This document shows, piece after piece, positions 16,165-27,509 of a stretch of DNA of 64,000 nucleotides. Under the pieces are notes generated by a model that was not told where the DNA came from, did not search any database, and saw only the letters and a list, made by a program, of their open reading frames with translations. This stretch comes from Parvibaculum sp. (GTDB lineage Bacteria > Pseudomonadota > Alphaproteobacteria > Parvibaculales > Parvibaculaceae), in the NCBI GenBank assembly GCA_030645235.1, contig JAUSMV010000030.1, positions 1,178,001 to 1,242,000 on the forward strand. The letters run 5' to 3'. The first letter of the stretch is position 1, and the number at the start of each line of letters is the position of its first letter. Both the position numbers and the translations under genes were made by a program.

Positions 16165-18003
16165 ATGGGTGATAATCGCAATTTCCTGATCGCCATTTTG
16201 CTGTCCGTGTTGGTCTTCATCGGCTGGCAGCATTTTGTCGTGACGCCGCGCATGGAAGCCGAAAAAGCCCGCCAGGAAGCGGTCGCCGCTCAGACAGCCC
16301 TTGCTGAAGGCAAGAGCGCCACCACAAGTCAAGCTGCAGACGTCACAGGCACAGCCACGGCACCTGACATCAGCGGCGTCGGCGGCGCAACGATTGTCCC
16401 GACCATCACATCGCGCGCCGAAGCGCTTGCCCTGAGCCCGCGTCTGGCCATTGTCTCGGATGCGCTGGACGGTTCGATTGCGCTCAAAGGCGCGCGCTTT
16501 GACGATCTCAATCTGCGCGGTTATCACGAGACCGTGGACAAAACGAGCCGCGAGATCGCGCTTTTTTCACCGGCCCATACAGATAAACCTTATTTCAGCG
16601 AAACAGGCTTCATTGCGGCCCCCGGCACCGATGTCAAACTGCCTGACGCCAACAGCCTCTGGACAGTTGTTCAAGGCGACAAGCTGACACCTTCGACGCC
16701 TGTCACACTCGCTTTCGACAATGGCGAAGGTCTCATCTTCAACCGCACGATTTCACTCGACGATCATTACCTCTTCACGATCGTTGATACGGTCGAAAAC
16801 AAAACGGGTAACACCGTTACGCTCTATCCTTATGGCCTCGTCTCTCGCACCGGCCAACCCGAAAGCCTTGCTTTCTACATTCTGCATGAAGGCTTTATCG
16901 GTGAGTTCAAGGAGTATGGCGAAGAAACCCAGACCTATGCCAATGCCATCAAAGCCGAAGTACCCACGACCATTACCGACACCGAGGGCTGGCTTGGCAT
17001 TACCGACAAATATTGGGCCGCCGCCCTCATCCCGCAGGCAGGCCAGACATTTGTAAGTCGCTTTGGTGCAACGGCGAGCCCAACAGGTGATCCGAAGCAC
17101 GAACACTTCCAGGCGGACTTTCGCTATGAAGCCAAGGTGATTGCATCGGGCGCGACCCTCACCATCAATAACCGCCTTTTTGCCGGTGCCAAAGTCTCCA
17201 AGATCATCAACTCCTATCTTGATCAGGGCATCTTCCGTTTCAATCTGCTAATCGACTGGGGTTACTTCTGGTTCCTGACACAGCCCGTGTTTAAGGGCAT
17301 CGAAATCATCGCCCATGCAGTCGGCAATTTCGGTATCGCCATTCTCATTATGACGGTGCTGATCAAGCTCGCCTTCTTCCCACTTGCCAATCGCTCCTAC
17401 GAGTCGATGAGTAAAATGAAACTCTTACAGCCGAAAATGGAAGAACTGCGCGAACGGCACAAAGAAGACAAGATGGCGCAACAGCAAGCCATCATGGCGC
17501 TCTATAAGGAGGAGAAGGTCAATCCGATTGCCGGTTGCCTGCCGATTCTTATTCAGATCCCAGTCTTCTTCGCGCTCTATAAAGTTCTCTTCGTCACTAT
17601 CGAAATGCGCCATGCGCCTTTCTTCGGCTGGATTCATGACCTTTCCGCGCCCGACCCGACGACAATCTTCAATCTCTTCGGTCTCATTCCGTGGGACCCG
17701 TCCGGTGTGCCGCTCATCGGTCACTTCCTGATGCTCGGCGTCTGGCCGCTCATCATGGGCTTCACGATGTTCGTGCAGCAGCGCATGAATCCCGCGCCCG
17801 CCGACCCCATCCAGCAGCAGATCTTCCTGTGGATGCCCGTGCTCTTCACGTTCATGCTCGCAAGCTTCCCTGCCGGTCTCGTCATCTACTGGGCATGGAA
17901 CAACACGCTGTCGGTCTTGCAGCAAGGCGTCATCATGCGCCGTCAGGGTGTACCGATTGAGATTTTTTCAAATCTCGGCATCAAAAAAACTAAAAAGACG
18001 TAA
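16165..18003 (+). CDS. yidC: membrane protein insertase YidC
   Basis: Inserts proteins into the inner membrane, alone or with Sec. N-terminal transmembrane helix (about 6-22, [18 protein letters not shown]), a large periplasmic domain to about residue 360, then the conserved core: [19 protein letters not shown], a cytoplasmic hairpin with [15 protein letters not shown], and the later helices around [19 protein letters not shown] and [20 protein letters not shown]. The C-terminus is basic. At 612 residues it is usual for Alphaproteobacteria. It lies between rnpA and yihA. Confidence 0.97.
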   Translation: MGDNRNFLIAILLSVLVFIGWQHFVVTPRMEAEKARQEAVAAQTALAEGKSATTSQAADVTGTATAPDISGVGGATIVPTITSRAEALALSPRLAIVSDALDGSIALKGARFDDLNLRGYHETVDKTSREIALFSPAHTDKPYFSETGFIAAPGTDVKLPDANSLWTVVQGDKLTPSTPVTLAFDNGEGLIFNRTISLDDHYLFTIVDTVENKTGNTVTLYPYGLVSRTGQPESLAFYILHEGFIGEFKEYGEETQTYANAIKAEVPTTITDTEGWLGITDKYWAAALIPQAGQTFVSRFGATASPTGDPKHEHFQADFRYEAKVIASGATLTINNRLFAGAKVSKIINSYLDQGIFRFNLLIDWGYFWFLTQPVFKGIEIIAHAVGNFGIAILIMTVLIKLAFFPLANRSYESMSKMKLLQPKMEELRERHKEDKMAQQQAIMALYKEEKVNPIAGCLPILIQIPVFFALYKVLFVTIEMRHAPFFGWIHDLSAPDPTTIFNLFGLIPWDPSGVPLIGHFLMLGVWPLIMGFTMFVQQRMNPAPADPIQQQIFLWMPVLFTFMLASFPAGLVIYWAWNNTLSVLQQGVIMRRQGVPIEIFSNLGIKKTKKT

Positions 18004-18005
18004 GA

Positions 18006-18737
18006 GTGGCAAAAGACAAAGAGCCAGTGCCTGTCGATCCGGAGCATGAGAAGCTCGAAGGCAAAGGATTGCTCACGGGCGACCTTGAAATGGGACGCTG
18101 GCTCTTTGCGCAGCCCTGCGATTTTCTGCGCGGGGCCACCTCGATTGAAAACCTGCCGCCTGTCAGCGCACCCGAAATCTGCTTTGCTGGCCGCTCCAAT
18201 GTCGGCAAATCGAGCCTCGTCAATGCGCTGACGGGCCGCAATACGCTGGCACGGACCTCGAACACGCCGGGCCGCACACAGGAACTCAACTTCTTCACGC
18301 TCGGCCCTAAAGGCTATCCGGCGCTGACGCTGGTTGACTTGCCCGGCTATGGCTATGCCCGCGAGACACGCTCACGCGTGGAGCAATGGACGAAGCTCGT
18401 CATGGCTTACCTGCGCGGTCGCGTCGCGCTCCAGCGTGTGCTGGTGCTGATCGACAGCCGCCACGGGCTGAAAGACAGCGACCATGAGGTGATGAAGCTC
18501 CTCGACGAGACAGCGGTGTCGTTTCAGGTCGTCCTGACCAAGATCGACAAGCTCAAAGCCTCCGAAGTCGATGCCCGCGTTGAAGATGTGCGCATGGGCG
18601 TGCGCCGCCATGTGGCCGCCCACCCCACCGTGCTCGCCACCTCATCCGAGAAGGGCGACGGCATTGCCGAGTTACGCGCAGAAATCGCTTTGCTGGCAGA
18701 CCGCGAAGCCTTCCGTTATAAAACTCAGAGCGAATAA
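18006..18737 (+). CDS. yihA: ribosome biogenesis GTPase YihA/YsxC/EngB
   Basis: GTPase needed for large-subunit assembly. G1 is [13 protein letters not shown]2 lies in TPGRTQ, G3 is DLPGYG, G4 is TKID and G5 is near SSEKGDG. It has 243 residues with an acidic N-terminal extension, common in this class. It starts with GTG two bases after the yidC stop. There is some room for a later start, but the first residues up to [18 protein letters not shown] are consistent with the alphaproteobacterial family. Confidence 0.95.
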   Translation: MAKDKEPVPVDPEHEKLEGKGLLTGDLEMGRWLFAQPCDFLRGATSIENLPPVSAPEICFAGRSNVGKSSLVNALTGRNTLARTSNTPGRTQELNFFTLGPKGYPALTLVDLPGYGYARETRSRVEQWTKLVMAYLRGRVALQRVLVLIDSRHGLKDSDHEVMKLLDETAVSFQVVLTKIDKLKASEVDARVEDVRMGVRRHVAAHPTVLATSSEKGDGIAELRAEIALLADREAFRYKTQSE

Positions 18738-18763
18738 TTTTAAGCGAGGAGCTTCGCGCTTTC

Positions 18764-19690
18764 ATGTCGGGATCGAAGTCACATACGCCGGAAGACGACG
18801 CCAAAGATATTGAGCGCGCCCGCGTGCTCTCCGAAGCGCTGCCCTTCATGCAGCAATATGATAATTGCACCATCGTCGTGAAATACGGCGGCCATGCCAT
18901 GGGCGACGAAGCGCTGGGCGCTGAATTTGCCCGTGACATCGTGTTGCTCAAGCAATCGGGCCTGAACCCCATCGTCGTTCACGGCGGCGGTCCTCAGATC
19001 GGCGCGATGCTCACCCGTCTCGGCATTAAGAGCGAGTTCTCCGGCGGCCTTCGCATTACTGACAAGGCAACCGTCGAGATCGTCGAAATGGTGCTGGCGG
19101 GTTCGATCAACAAGCAGATCGTGGCACAACTCAATCAGGCGGGCGGACGCGCCATCGGCTTGAGCGGTAAAGACGGCAATCTCATCATTGCGCGCAAGGT
19201 GAACCAGAAAATCCACGATCCGGAATCCAATATCGAAAAGATTTTGGATCTCGGTTTTGTCGGCGAACCGGAAACCATCAACCCTGAAATCCTCAACACG
19301 ATCATCGCGTCCGATATTATTCCGGTGATCGCACCCGTCGGGATTTCCAAACAGGGTGACACCTACAACATCAATGCCGATACGGCAGCGGGCGCGATTG
19401 CCGCCGCGATGGGTGCCACGCGTCTGTTGCTGCTGACCGACGTGCGCGGTGTGCTCGACAAAGACAAAAATCTCATCGAAGAGCTTACCGTCGATGAAGC
19501 GCTTGCCCTGATGCGCGACGGCACGATCTCCGGCGGCATGATCCCCAAAGTTGAAACCTGCCTTGAGGCAGTCGAGGGCGGCGTCGAAGCCGTCGTCATT
19601 CTCGATGGTCGTGTGCGCCATGCTGTGCTGCTTGAACTTTTCACCGAGCATGGTGTCGGCACGCTGATCCAGAAGGCCCAAAACAAGTGA
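18764..19690 (+). CDS. argB: acetylglutamate kinase
   Basis: Second step of arginine synthesis: phosphorylates N-acetylglutamate. Characteristic blocks are [23 protein letters not shown], the [20 protein letters not shown] stretch, the SGKDGNL motif, and [17 protein letters not shown] near residue 205. It has 308 residues; the N-terminal extension is of the type seen in hexameric, arginine-regulated enzymes, which suggests feedback control (inference). It lies 26 bases after yihA and overlaps the next gene by 4 bases. Confidence 0.96.
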   Translation: MSGSKSHTPEDDAKDIERARVLSEALPFMQQYDNCTIVVKYGGHAMGDEALGAEFARDIVLLKQSGLNPIVVHGGGPQIGAMLTRLGIKSEFSGGLRITDKATVEIVEMVLAGSINKQIVAQLNQAGGRAIGLSGKDGNLIIARKVNQKIHDPESNIEKILDLGFVGEPETINPEILNTIIASDIIPVIAPVGISKQGDTYNINADTAAGAIAAAMGATRLLLLTDVRGVLDKDKNLIEELTVDEALALMRDGTISGGMIPKVETCLEAVEGGVEAVVILDGRVRHAVLLELFTEHGVGTLIQKAQNK

Positions 19691-20772
19691 GCCGTGGCGG
19701 CAGGTTCTTTGCCGCGATCGGGATTGCCCTGTTGACGGCGCTGGCTTTAGTCAGCGCCCCTCAACCGGCACAGGCCGATTATCGCTTCTGCAACGCCACG
19801 AGCTATGCCCTACAAGGGGCTATTGCAGCCCCTCACGGCAACGCGGCGGTGTTGCGGGGCTCTGATGCAGGCGCTGAGCTTGCCGGTGCTGAACCGCAAG
19901 TCGGAACAAACTGGACCACGCAAGGCTGGAGCGAAGTGCGGCCCGGTGAATGTGTCTCCATCCTCAAGGGACCGGTTGTCAAAGGCGACTATTATGTCTT
20001 TGCCCGATCAATTGACGCCCATCAGGGACCGACCAAATTCTTTTCCGGCAATTTTAGCTTTTGCACCCTCCCCGGCACGTTCGCACTTGAAGCGCGCGAT
20101 AATTGTGCAGCACGTGGGTATGACTCATTTGATTTCATTCGCGTCGCCGTCAAGGCGGGTGAGGAATGGGTCACAAGTTTTGGTGAGCCACGCGACTTTA
20201 CACTGGAGCAGGCGCGCATTGCCGGCGCACAACGCCTGCTGCGCGACAACGGGTTGCGCGTGCCCAAGATCGATGGCTATGCCGCCAAGAACACAGACCG
20301 TGCCGTTATGGCTTTCCAACGCTCAAGCGGGACTAGGGCCACAGGTGTGATCGACGACGGACTGATCGAAGCTCTCGTCGCGGGAGCGAAACGCGAGCAA
20401 GAAAAACTCGGTCTCTATCTCTGCAACAAGACCAGCCAGCTCGTCTGGGCGGCGGTTGCTTTGTCGCGCGCCGACGAAGACACATCAAGTGGCTGGGTCC
20501 GCATCAGCCCCAACACCTGCACCAAGGCAATTAAAGACAAGCTCGAGGCCAAACCCTATTACGTCTATGCCGAAGCCACGGACGACAAAGGCGCTATCGC
20601 CACGCGTGAGGGGCGTCGCCTTATCTGGTCTGGACGCGAACCCTTTTGCGTCAAGACGACGCGGTTCGACATCAAGGGACGCGAGGCCTGCACCATGCGC
20701 GGCTATGACGAACGGCCTTTTATGAAATTGGATACAGGTGGCAAGGCGACATACAGCTTCAATCTGGAATGA
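19687..20772 (+). CDS. exported DUF1036 protein with central peptidoglycan-binding-like domain
   Basis: A secreted protein of 361 residues that starts with GTG inside the argB stop (GTGA overlap). Signal peptide about 1-30, ending PAQA-DYRF. Two DUF1036-like halves are visible: first [12 protein letters not shown] to about residue 160, second [12 protein letters not shown] to the end, each with paired cysteines and a GDYYVFA / KPYYVYAEA strand. Between them, about 175-235, [16 protein letters not shown] and [19 protein letters not shown] look like a peptidoglycan-binding (PGBD_1) fold. Function unknown; probably envelope-associated. Confidence 0.75.
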   Translation: MSRGGRFFAAIGIALLTALALVSAPQPAQADYRFCNATSYALQGAIAAPHGNAAVLRGSDAGAELAGAEPQVGTNWTTQGWSEVRPGECVSILKGPVVKGDYYVFARSIDAHQGPTKFFSGNFSFCTLPGTFALEARDNCAARGYDSFDFIRVAVKAGEEWVTSFGEPRDFTLEQARIAGAQRLLRDNGLRVPKIDGYAAKNTDRAVMAFQRSSGTRATGVIDDGLIEALVAGAKREQEKLGLYLCNKTSQLVWAAVALSRADEDTSSGWVRISPNTCTKAIKDKLEAKPYYVYAEATDDKGAIATREGRRLIWSGREPFCVKTTRFDIKGREACTMRGYDERPFMKLDTGGKATYSFNLE

Positions 20773-20784
20773 AGCGTCCGCCTA

Positions 20785-22059
20785 TTAGGCAGTTGCATCA
20801 ACGCCGAAATAGTTGAGGTGCCAGCGCATTTCTTCTTCATTCATCGGATAGTCAACACCGCCACGCGGTAGTACGCGCGTCTCCGGCGGGACATTGGCGA
20901 CAAACATTTCAATCGCCAGCGCCGTTCGCATGGCAAGGCCCGCGCGCCAGCACAGAGCTGTTATGCCCTTGCCGCTCTTGGCTTCAAGAATACGTGTGAT
21001 CACCGGTTCCGGTATTCCCGTTTTGAGCGACAGTGACAGGACAACTGCAGCGGTCTGCTGTAACGAGGCGGCCTGCGCAATCAAATCGTCATTGAGGGTG
21101 CCGGCTTTGAAAGCCTTTTGAATATTGACAATCGCGGCACCCGGCGTCGGCGTCGCGCTATCAGCATTGCTTTCGATGCGCGATTGAGCCCGTGATTTCA
21201 ACAACTTCTTTGTCTCGTCGTCGAGGTCGCTCTTTTGAGCGAGCTCTTCGATCAGCGCCCGCGATACAAAAATGGCGATGCGGCGCACTGCCCGCAATGA
21301 CAGCGCGGGTCGCATAACGAGTGGTAAATGCCAGGCCTCTATGGCAGCAGCATCTGAGATGATGCGATCAAGCGTGTCTTCTCGGATTTCGGCATTGGGG
21401 TTGGTCAGCAAATGCGCGATGGCCGGAATATCAAGCGTCGCAACAATCGCATCAGCCAATGAACCGTCAACACAACGACGACGCGCAATGGCCTCAAGAG
21501 CGCCCTGCACGCGGCTTGTCGCCACGATCTCAATTAAATCATCGTCAGACAAGAGCGGCGAATATTCAAGCACCGGTGCGCAAACGAGCAGTTCAGCGTC
21601 GCGCGCAAGGCTGACCGCGAGGCGCTTTGGCACGCTGGGGCATGATTTTATTTCTTCGGCAACGATCTGGCGTACGCGCGTGACTTCATCTTTGGCGAGA
21701 CGCTCAAGGAGTGACACAACACGATCACGCGTGGCGCTCAGCTCGATTGACTTCATGTCGGGCACGATGCGTGAAATTTTGCGCGCGAGTTCGGCGCGCA
21801 CATCGCTCGCGAGATCAAATGCCAGACCTTCGTTGGCCGAAATGGGTGTTGCAGGATTGGCGGCGACAAGCGAGCGCACCGAGACGTCGGGGTCGGATGC
21901 TAAATAATAGAGTGTTTCCGGCGGTGCATCGCTGCGCGCGGCCAGTTCGCGCTTTACCTCCAGCGACCGGCTTTCCAACGCGGCACGCGCGTCCTCATAA
22001 CGCAGCCGCGCGGGCAGCGTCTCTGAAGTAAAGAGCTTTTTGAACCAGTTGAAACCCAT
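20785..22059 (-). CDS. DUF2336 domain protein (HEAT-like repeats)
   Basis: A 424-residue soluble, alpha-helical protein without signal peptide. Repeating short motifs of the type SDAPPETLYYLASDPDVSVR and NPNAEIREDTLDRII suggest HEAT-like repeats over residues 10-300, as in the alphaproteobacterial DUF2336 family. The start at 22059 is chosen because GGAG lies 6-7 bases upstream; an ATG two codons earlier is too near. It is convergent with the DUF1036 gene (12 bases apart) and divergent from the nucleotidase gene. Function unknown. Confidence 0.75.
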   Translation of the reverse strand: MGFNWFKKLFTSETLPARLRYEDARAALESRSLEVKRELAARSDAPPETLYYLASDPDVSVRSLVAANPATPISANEGLAFDLASDVRAELARKISRIVPDMKSIELSATRDRVVSLLERLAKDEVTRVRQIVAEEIKSCPSVPKRLAVSLARDAELLVCAPVLEYSPLLSDDDLIEIVATSRVQGALEAIARRRCVDGSLADAIVATLDIPAIAHLLTNPNAEIREDTLDRIISDAAAIEAWHLPLVMRPALSLRAVRRIAIFVSRALIEELAQKSDLDDETKKLLKSRAQSRIESNADSATPTPGAAIVNIQKAFKAGTLNDDLIAQAASLQQTAAVVLSLSLKTGIPEPVITRILEAKSGKGITALCWRAGLAMRTALAIEMFVANVPPETRVLPRGGVDYPMNEEEMRWHLNYFGVDATA

Positions 22060-22171
22060 ATGCATCTCCGACAGGCAGTTTTGACCGCGCGCGTTAAGGT
22101 CGCGTTAAAGATCGGCGGGAGGATAAGTCGCGCTTGCAAAAGCCTGTGGGCAAGGGCAATTTCGGCTCAAC

Positions 22172-22885
22172 ATGGTGAACAAATCACAAATAGACGCCCG
22201 TGCCGGGTTTAGCGAAATTGAACATTGGGTGTTCGATCTCGACAACACGCTCTATCCGCCGCGCTATGACCTGTTCGGTCAGATCGACATTCGTATGACG
22301 GAGTTCATCGGCACCTATCTCAAGATTGATGAGACGGAAGCGCGGCGTGTGCAGAAGGAATTTTACGTCGAGCACGGGACGACGCTGGCAGGCCTCATGG
22401 CTGTCCATCAGATGGAGCCGCAGGCCTTTCTCGATCATGTGCATTCAATTGACGTGAGTGTCGTGCCTCCAGATCCGGACCTCGGACAAGCCATTGCGCG
22501 CCTGCCCGGACGCAAGGTGATTTTTACCAATGGTTCGGTGCAGCACGCAGAAAATGTAGTCACACGGCTTGGCATCGCGCATGTGTTTGACGACATGTTC
22601 GATATTGTGACGACGGGCTTTGCACCAAAACCTCACGCAATGGCTTATGAGCGCTTTCTTGGCGCAAGCGGCATCGACCCCAAACGCGCGGCCATGTTTG
22701 AAGACCTGCCGCGTAATCTGGAAATACCGCATGCGCTTGGCATGACAACCGTGTGGGTGCGACCGCAGGGCGAAGCGGGACCTGAGCGCTATCAGAAACT
22801 ATCGCATGAGGGTGGCGACGGGGCCCATGTCCATCATGTCGCCGATGATCTTACGGCTTTTCTGAAGGCGCTGACGAAGGTGTGA
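22172..22885 (+). CDS. HAD hydrolase, pyrimidine 5'-nucleotidase (Sdt1-like)
   Basis: Haloacid-dehalogenase family phosphatase. Motif I is FDLDNTLYPP (Asp nucleophile), motif II IFTNGS, the motif III lysine is in APKPHAMAYE, and motif IV is FEDLPRN. The LYPPR after motif I is typical of the pyrimidine 5'-nucleotidase branch, which dephosphorylates UMP/CMP. It has 237 residues. The gene stands alone and is convergent with mutL, 3 bases apart. Confidence 0.85.
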   Translation: MVNKSQIDARAGFSEIEHWVFDLDNTLYPPRYDLFGQIDIRMTEFIGTYLKIDETEARRVQKEFYVEHGTTLAGLMAVHQMEPQAFLDHVHSIDVSVVPPDPDLGQAIARLPGRKVIFTNGSVQHAENVVTRLGIAHVFDDMFDIVTTGFAPKPHAMAYERFLGASGIDPKRAAMFEDLPRNLEIPHALGMTTVWVRPQGEAGPERYQKLSHEGGDGAHVHHVADDLTAFLKALTKV

Positions 22886-22888
22886 GCC

Positions 22889-24703
22889 TTACTTGCGTCC
22901 GAACAAACGCTCGATGTCTGTGAGTTTCAGCTCAACGTATGTCGGGCGACCGTGATTGCATTGGCCTGAATGGGGCGTGGCTTCCATCTCGCGCAGCAAC
23001 GCATTCATTTCATCTGCTGTAAGCCGACGCCCGGCGCGCACAGACCCGTGACAGGCAATGGTGCCGCAGACCTGTTCAAGGCGTTCCTTGAGCGAGAGCG
23101 CCTCATCAAGCTCCGAGAGATCATCAGCTAAATCGCGTACAAGACCTGCTACATCAAGCTTGCCGAAAATCGCAGGCACCTCACGTACGACAACGGCCCC
23201 CTGCCCGAAGGCTTCGAGGACAAAACCAAGTTCGGCAAGTTCACCCGCGCGGGCAACCAAGCGCTCTGTTTCCGCCTCATCAAGTTCGACAACTTCAGGG
23301 ATCAACAAAATCTGGCGCGCAACACCGCGCGCGGCCATCGCTTTTTTCATGCGCTCATAGACAAGACGCTCATGCGCCGCATGCTGATCGACGATAACAA
23401 TGCCGTCTGTGGTCTGCGCAATCACATAGGTCTCATGCAACTGCCCGCGCGCGACACCCAAAGGCGGCGTCATGCTGGAAGGATCGACATGTTCAGTTGT
23501 CGATTGCGGCTCGACGCGGGCCGCATGAGCGCCGAGATCGGCAAAGGCGCTTTGAAATGTTGCAACAGATGCGGGCGATGAAAAGCCGCGCTCCCATGTC
23601 GGTTGCGCAAACGATGACGCGGGAGCCTGGGCGTAGTCAGGGCGCAGTGCATCAAGCGTGGCGGCGGCAACCGTTGTGGACGCGCGATGCCCCGCCGCAT
23701 GAAGCGCATGTTTCAACGCGCCAACGATCAGCCCGCGCACAAGACCTGCATCGCGGAAGCGCACTTCAGCTTTGGCCGGATGCACGTTGACGTCCACTTC
23801 GCGCGGATCGATCTCAACAAAGAGCGCCACAGCAGGATGACGGTCACGCGCGAGGAAATCAGCGTAAGCGCCACGCACCGCGCCGACGATCAGCTTGTCG
23901 CGCACGGGACGGCCATTAACGAACAAAAACTGCAACTGCGCATTGCCGCGATTGTATGTCGGCAGGCCTGCAAAACCTGTGAGGCGGATGCCCTCGCGCA
24001 CAGCATCAATGGCCAATGCATTTTCGGCGAAGTCACGGCCCATGATGGCACCGAGACGGGCAAGACGACCCGCATCGCCCTCGGCTTCCGGCATCAGACG
24101 CAGCATGTTGCGGCTTTCGCTCGTCAGTGAGATTCCCACTTGCGGATGCGCCATAGCAAGTCGTTTGACGACATCAGCGACGGCCAGCGTTTCAGAGCGT
24201 TCACCTTTCAAAAATTTCAGGCGCGCAGGTGTGGCGTAAAACAAATCACGAATATCGATGCGCGTGCCGACGGGACCGGCCGCAGGTTCAACCGGCGATA
24301 CTTTGCCGCCTTCAACCGCAATATGCATGGCGCTGTCGGCCCGGCGCGGGCGCGAGGTGATGGAAAGCCGCGCCACCGCACCGATGGAGGGAAGCGCTTC
24401 ACCGCGAAAGCCGAGCGTTGCCACATCATGCAGGTCTTCGCGGCCATCAGCACCCATCGGGAGTTTCGACGTCGCATGACGTTCCACCGCGATCATCAAA
24501 TCATCGCCGCTCATGCCGATGCCATCATCGCTGACGCGAATGAGATCGCGTCCGCCGCCTGCAATGATGATGTCGATTTGCGTCGCGCCCGCATCAAGCG
24601 CGTTTTCGACGATTTCTTTCACCGCGCTCGCAGGACGTTCAACCACTTCACCGGCAGCGATGCGGTTGATTGTGCCTTCGCTTAAGCGGCGAATGACGGG
24701 CAT
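22889..24703 (-). CDS. mutL: DNA mismatch repair protein MutL
   Basis: GHKL ATPase that links MutS to strand removal. N-terminal ATPase motifs: [18 protein letters not shown] and [13 protein letters not shown]. The C-terminal domain has [12 protein letters not shown], the DQHA-x2-E-x4-E metal-binding motif of MutL proteins with endonuclease activity. At 604 residues it is the expected length. It lies 3 bases after pgi on the same strand, at the end of a long minus-strand run from ileS. Confidence 0.96.
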   Translation of the reverse strand: MPVIRRLSEGTINRIAAGEVVERPASAVKEIVENALDAGATQIDIIIAGGGRDLIRVSDDGIGMSGDDLMIAVERHATSKLPMGADGREDLHDVATLGFRGEALPSIGAVARLSITSRPRRADSAMHIAVEGGKVSPVEPAAGPVGTRIDIRDLFYATPARLKFLKGERSETLAVADVVKRLAMAHPQVGISLTSESRNMLRLMPEAEGDAGRLARLGAIMGRDFAENALAIDAVREGIRLTGFAGLPTYNRGNAQLQFLFVNGRPVRDKLIVGAVRGAYADFLARDRHPAVALFVEIDPREVDVNVHPAKAEVRFRDAGLVRGLIVGALKHALHAAGHRASTTVAAATLDALRPDYAQAPASSFAQPTWERGFSSPASVATFQSAFADLGAHAARVEPQSTTEHVDPSSMTPPLGVARGQLHETYVIAQTTDGIVIVDQHAAHERLVYERMKKAMAARGVARQILLIPEVVELDEAETERLVARAGELAELGFVLEAFGQGAVVVREVPAIFGKLDVAGLVRDLADDLSELDEALSLKERLEQVCGTIACHGSVRAGRRLTADEMNALLREMEATPHSGQCNHGRPTYVELKLTDIERLFGRK

Positions 24704-24706
24704 GGT

Positions 24707-26044
24707 TCAGCGAAGCTCCGCGAGATATTGGCGTGCCAGAACTTTACCCTCTTCGACGGCGGGCTGATCGAAGGGATCAACGCCCAGAACTTTACCCGCG
24801 ATGATGGTCTCCAGCATGAAATGCATGAAGAGAGCGCCGAGCGCACGTTCGTTGAGCTTCGGCACCATGAAAGTGCGCACGGGACGACCGTTGCGCGCGA
24901 GCGTGTCGATGGTGGCGCGCGCCTCGGCGTCAACCAGATCGCCGATATGCGCATTGCCCAAACCTTCAAAGCCCGTGCCTTTGGTGAACTGCTCCAACGC
25001 CTGCGGGCCTTCGCCGACTGTCTCCGTGCGGAAGACGGTAAACATCTTGTCGCGCGGCCCGTCGAGATAGAGCTGCAACTGGCTGTGCTGATCGACAGGA
25101 CCAATGGCTTTAATCGGCGTGGTGCCATGACCCTGCTTGCCGAGGCTTTCAGCCCAGAGCTGGCAATGCCAGGCGATGAACCGATCAAGCCGATCGGCAT
25201 AGGCCATAAGGACAGAAAGGTTCGCACCCTTGTCACGCTGAAGCGCAATCGACAACGCGGCACCAACGGCGGGCGCAACGGCGGCAGGTTCCGCGCCGCT
25301 TAAGATAGGCGACAAGACGTCTGCGGCACCAAGGCGGAAGGCTTCAATGTCGAGGCCGAAAATCTGCGCAGGCAAAAGACCCACATTGGTCAGCACCGCA
25401 TAGCGGCCACCGACGCGGGGGTCATGTTCGAGCGTCGGAAATCCGTGTTGATCCGCAAAGGCACGCAGCGGATTGGGTTTGCCGTCCTTGGCGGGTTCTG
25501 TGAGCACCGCAAAATGGTGCTTCATATATTTGCCCCCGCCCGCCTTTTCGATGGCGCTCATGGCGGTGAGCATTTGCAACGCGGGCTCAACCGTGCCGCC
25601 CGATTTCGACACGACAAGAAACCGCGTCGTGCGCAGATCGACAGCGGCGAGCGCGGCTCCCATCGACCAGGCATCAAGATTGTCCATGATGTGGATGCGC
25701 GGGCTGGTGTGACTAAACGCTTGCGTACCCCAACCGGTGAGTTGGGCAATCGCCTGCGCGCCCAATGAAGAGCCGCCGATGCCGAAGATGAAGAGGTCGG
25801 TCGTGTCTTTGAGCAGAAGGTCAGAGATTTCACGCACGCGGGGCATGTCATCACGGCGTTCGGGCAGACGCATCAACGCCAATGTGTCTTTCGCATGGGC
25901 ATCACGCAGCCAGTCGAGCGCGGGGCGCGTCGCGTCGAGCGTCTTTACATAGGCTGCGCGCGAAAGACCGGTCGCGCCGATCTTCTCGTCAAAGCAGGTT
26001 TCGATAGATTGCACATAAGGCAGAGATGACGACATTTGGCTCAC
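24707..26044 (-). CDS. pgi: glucose-6-phosphate isomerase
   Basis: Interconverts glucose 6-phosphate and fructose 6-phosphate. SIS-fold sugar-phosphate motifs are visible: FGIGGSSLGAQAI and VVSKSGGTVEPALQML, with a later GRYAVLTNVGLLPAQIFG and the catalytic region WAESLGKQGHGTTPIKAIG. At 445 residues it is shorter than the E. coli enzyme (about 550), matching the compact bacterial form. An in-frame ATG three codons later is a possible start. It lies 85 bases downstream of the M16 peptidase pair and 3 bases before mutL. Confidence 0.93.
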   Translation of the reverse strand: MSQMSSSLPYVQSIETCFDEKIGATGLSRAAYVKTLDATRPALDWLRDAHAKDTLALMRLPERRDDMPRVREISDLLLKDTTDLFIFGIGGSSLGAQAIAQLTGWGTQAFSHTSPRIHIMDNLDAWSMGAALAAVDLRTTRFLVVSKSGGTVEPALQMLTAMSAIEKAGGGKYMKHHFAVLTEPAKDGKPNPLRAFADQHGFPTLEHDPRVGGRYAVLTNVGLLPAQIFGLDIEAFRLGAADVLSPILSGAEPAAVAPAVGAALSIALQRDKGANLSVLMAYADRLDRFIAWHCQLWAESLGKQGHGTTPIKAIGPVDQHSQLQLYLDGPRDKMFTVFRTETVGEGPQALEQFTKGTGFEGLGNAHIGDLVDAEARATIDTLARNGRPVRTFMVPKLNERALGALFMHFMLETIIAGKVLGVDPFDQPAVEEGKVLARQYLAELR

Positions 26045-26129
26045 ATGAATTGGAGGCTCAGGGCGACACTATCAAGATGCAACAAAAGGGGCCAGATCAT
26101 GGCAATCGCAAGAGCCGCCTGCAAATCGC

Positions 26130-27509
26130 TTAATGAACCAACAACTCATTGTGTCGCGTGCCCGCATCGGGATCAACGGCGCGGGCGGGTGGCAGAGGCT
26201 TGGCGCTCATATCTGGTTCACCGACAATGGCAACGACAGGTGCCTTGTCAGCCAACAGGCGCTTGGCGACGCGGGCAATGTCGGCTTGCGTCACCGCATT
26301 GATCAACTCATTGCGATGATCAACATAGCCGATCCCCAGATTTTCCTGCTGGATCGCCAGAAGCTCGCCCGCGATCTTGGCGTTGCTGTCAAAACGCAAA
26401 GGGTATGACCCGGTGAGATAGGTTTTGGCATCCGCCAATTCTTCGGCGCTTACGCCCTCGTCCGCCATGCGGGCAAATTCCTGACGGATCAACGACAGAG
26501 CCGTGCCGACGCTCGCATTTTTGGTGCCGACCTGCCCCATATAGAGCGCGGCGTGACGCAGCGGATAGAGAGACGTGCCGATGGAATAGGCCAGACCGCG
26601 CTTTTCACGCACTTCTCCGGTGAGGCGCGAGGAGAAGCCACCGCCGCCAAGCATATAGTTCATCACATAGGCAGGCACAAAATCAGGGTCACTGCGCATC
26701 AGGCCCGCGCCGCCAAAGAGGACAACACTTTGGGGGAAAGGCTGGCGTATGATTTTTGTCGTCGCGCGAATGGCCGGTTTCACATCCGCAATTTTGGTGC
26801 GCGTCGCGGTGGCAGGCAGACCGCCAAAAGTTTTGTCGAGCAGTGCACCAAGTTCCGCCGGTGTGATCGGGCCCACAACGCCGATCAGCATATTGTCACG
26901 CGCGATGGTGCGCTTCACATAGGACTTCAAATCGGCTTGGTCGATCGCCGCCACAGTCTTCTCCGTGCCGGACGAGGGTCGCGCATAAGGATGCTTGCCG
27001 AGTATCGCTTTCATCCACGCCTGAGAGGCGATGAATTCAGGGTCCGACGCATTGCGCACAACGATGGAGCGGATTTGCGCGCGGATGCGCTCAACGGCTT
27101 CGGCGTCGAACCGCGGCGCGGCGAGCGCAATTTGCAACAGCGCAAAAGCCTCATCGCGGTTTTCCGCAAGCGTTTGCAGATGGGCGTTAAAATAATCCTT
27201 GTCTTCGGAATAAGAAAGCGAGGCGTTCGATGTTGCCAAACGCTTTTGATATGCGTTTGAATCCATATCGCCCGCGCCTTCATCAAGAAGACCAGACACC
27301 ATATTGGCGAGACCAAGCTTTGCGGCGGGATCGGTCGCCGAGCCACCCTCCCATGACACTTCCATCGTAATGATCGGCACTTCATATTCTTCGACGAGCC
27401 AGGCCTCAATACCGCCGGGGCTGACGACATGCTTGATTTCAAAAGCCTGGGCGGGAAACGCTGCAAAAGCGACTGCGAGAAGGATGAGGCTGGCCAGAAT
27501 TTTTCTCAT
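26130..27509 (-). CDS. M16 family peptidase-like subunit, zinc site lost
   Basis: Exported protein of 459 residues with a signal peptide (about 1-22, ending FPAQA). It has the two-domain M16B fold, for instance GLANMVSGLLDEGAGDMDSN where the zinc-binding HxxEH should be, and the C-terminal GYVDHRNELINAVTQADI and SSRLTGEVREKRGLAYSIG substrate-binding block. The absence of HxxEH shows that it cannot bind catalytic zinc in the usual way. Its start overlaps the stop of the active-type M16 gene by 4 bases, so the pair probably forms a heterodimer, as known for mitochondrial-type M16 peptidases. Confidence 0.88.
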   Translation of the reverse strand: MRKILASLILLAVAFAAFPAQAFEIKHVVSPGGIEAWLVEEYEVPIITMEVSWEGGSATDPAAKLGLANMVSGLLDEGAGDMDSNAYQKRLATSNASLSYSEDKDYFNAHLQTLAENRDEAFALLQIALAAPRFDAEAVERIRAQIRSIVVRNASDPEFIASQAWMKAILGKHPYARPSSGTEKTVAAIDQADLKSYVKRTIARDNMLIGVVGPITPAELGALLDKTFGGLPATATRTKIADVKPAIRATTKIIRQPFPQSVVLFGGAGLMRSDPDFVPAYVMNYMLGGGGFSSRLTGEVREKRGLAYSIGTSLYPLRHAALYMGQVGTKNASVGTALSLIRQEFARMADEGVSAEELADAKTYLTGSYPLRFDSNAKIAGELLAIQQENLGIGYVDHRNELINAVTQADIARVAKRLLADKAPVVAIVGEPDMSAKPLPPARAVDPDAGTRHNELLVH

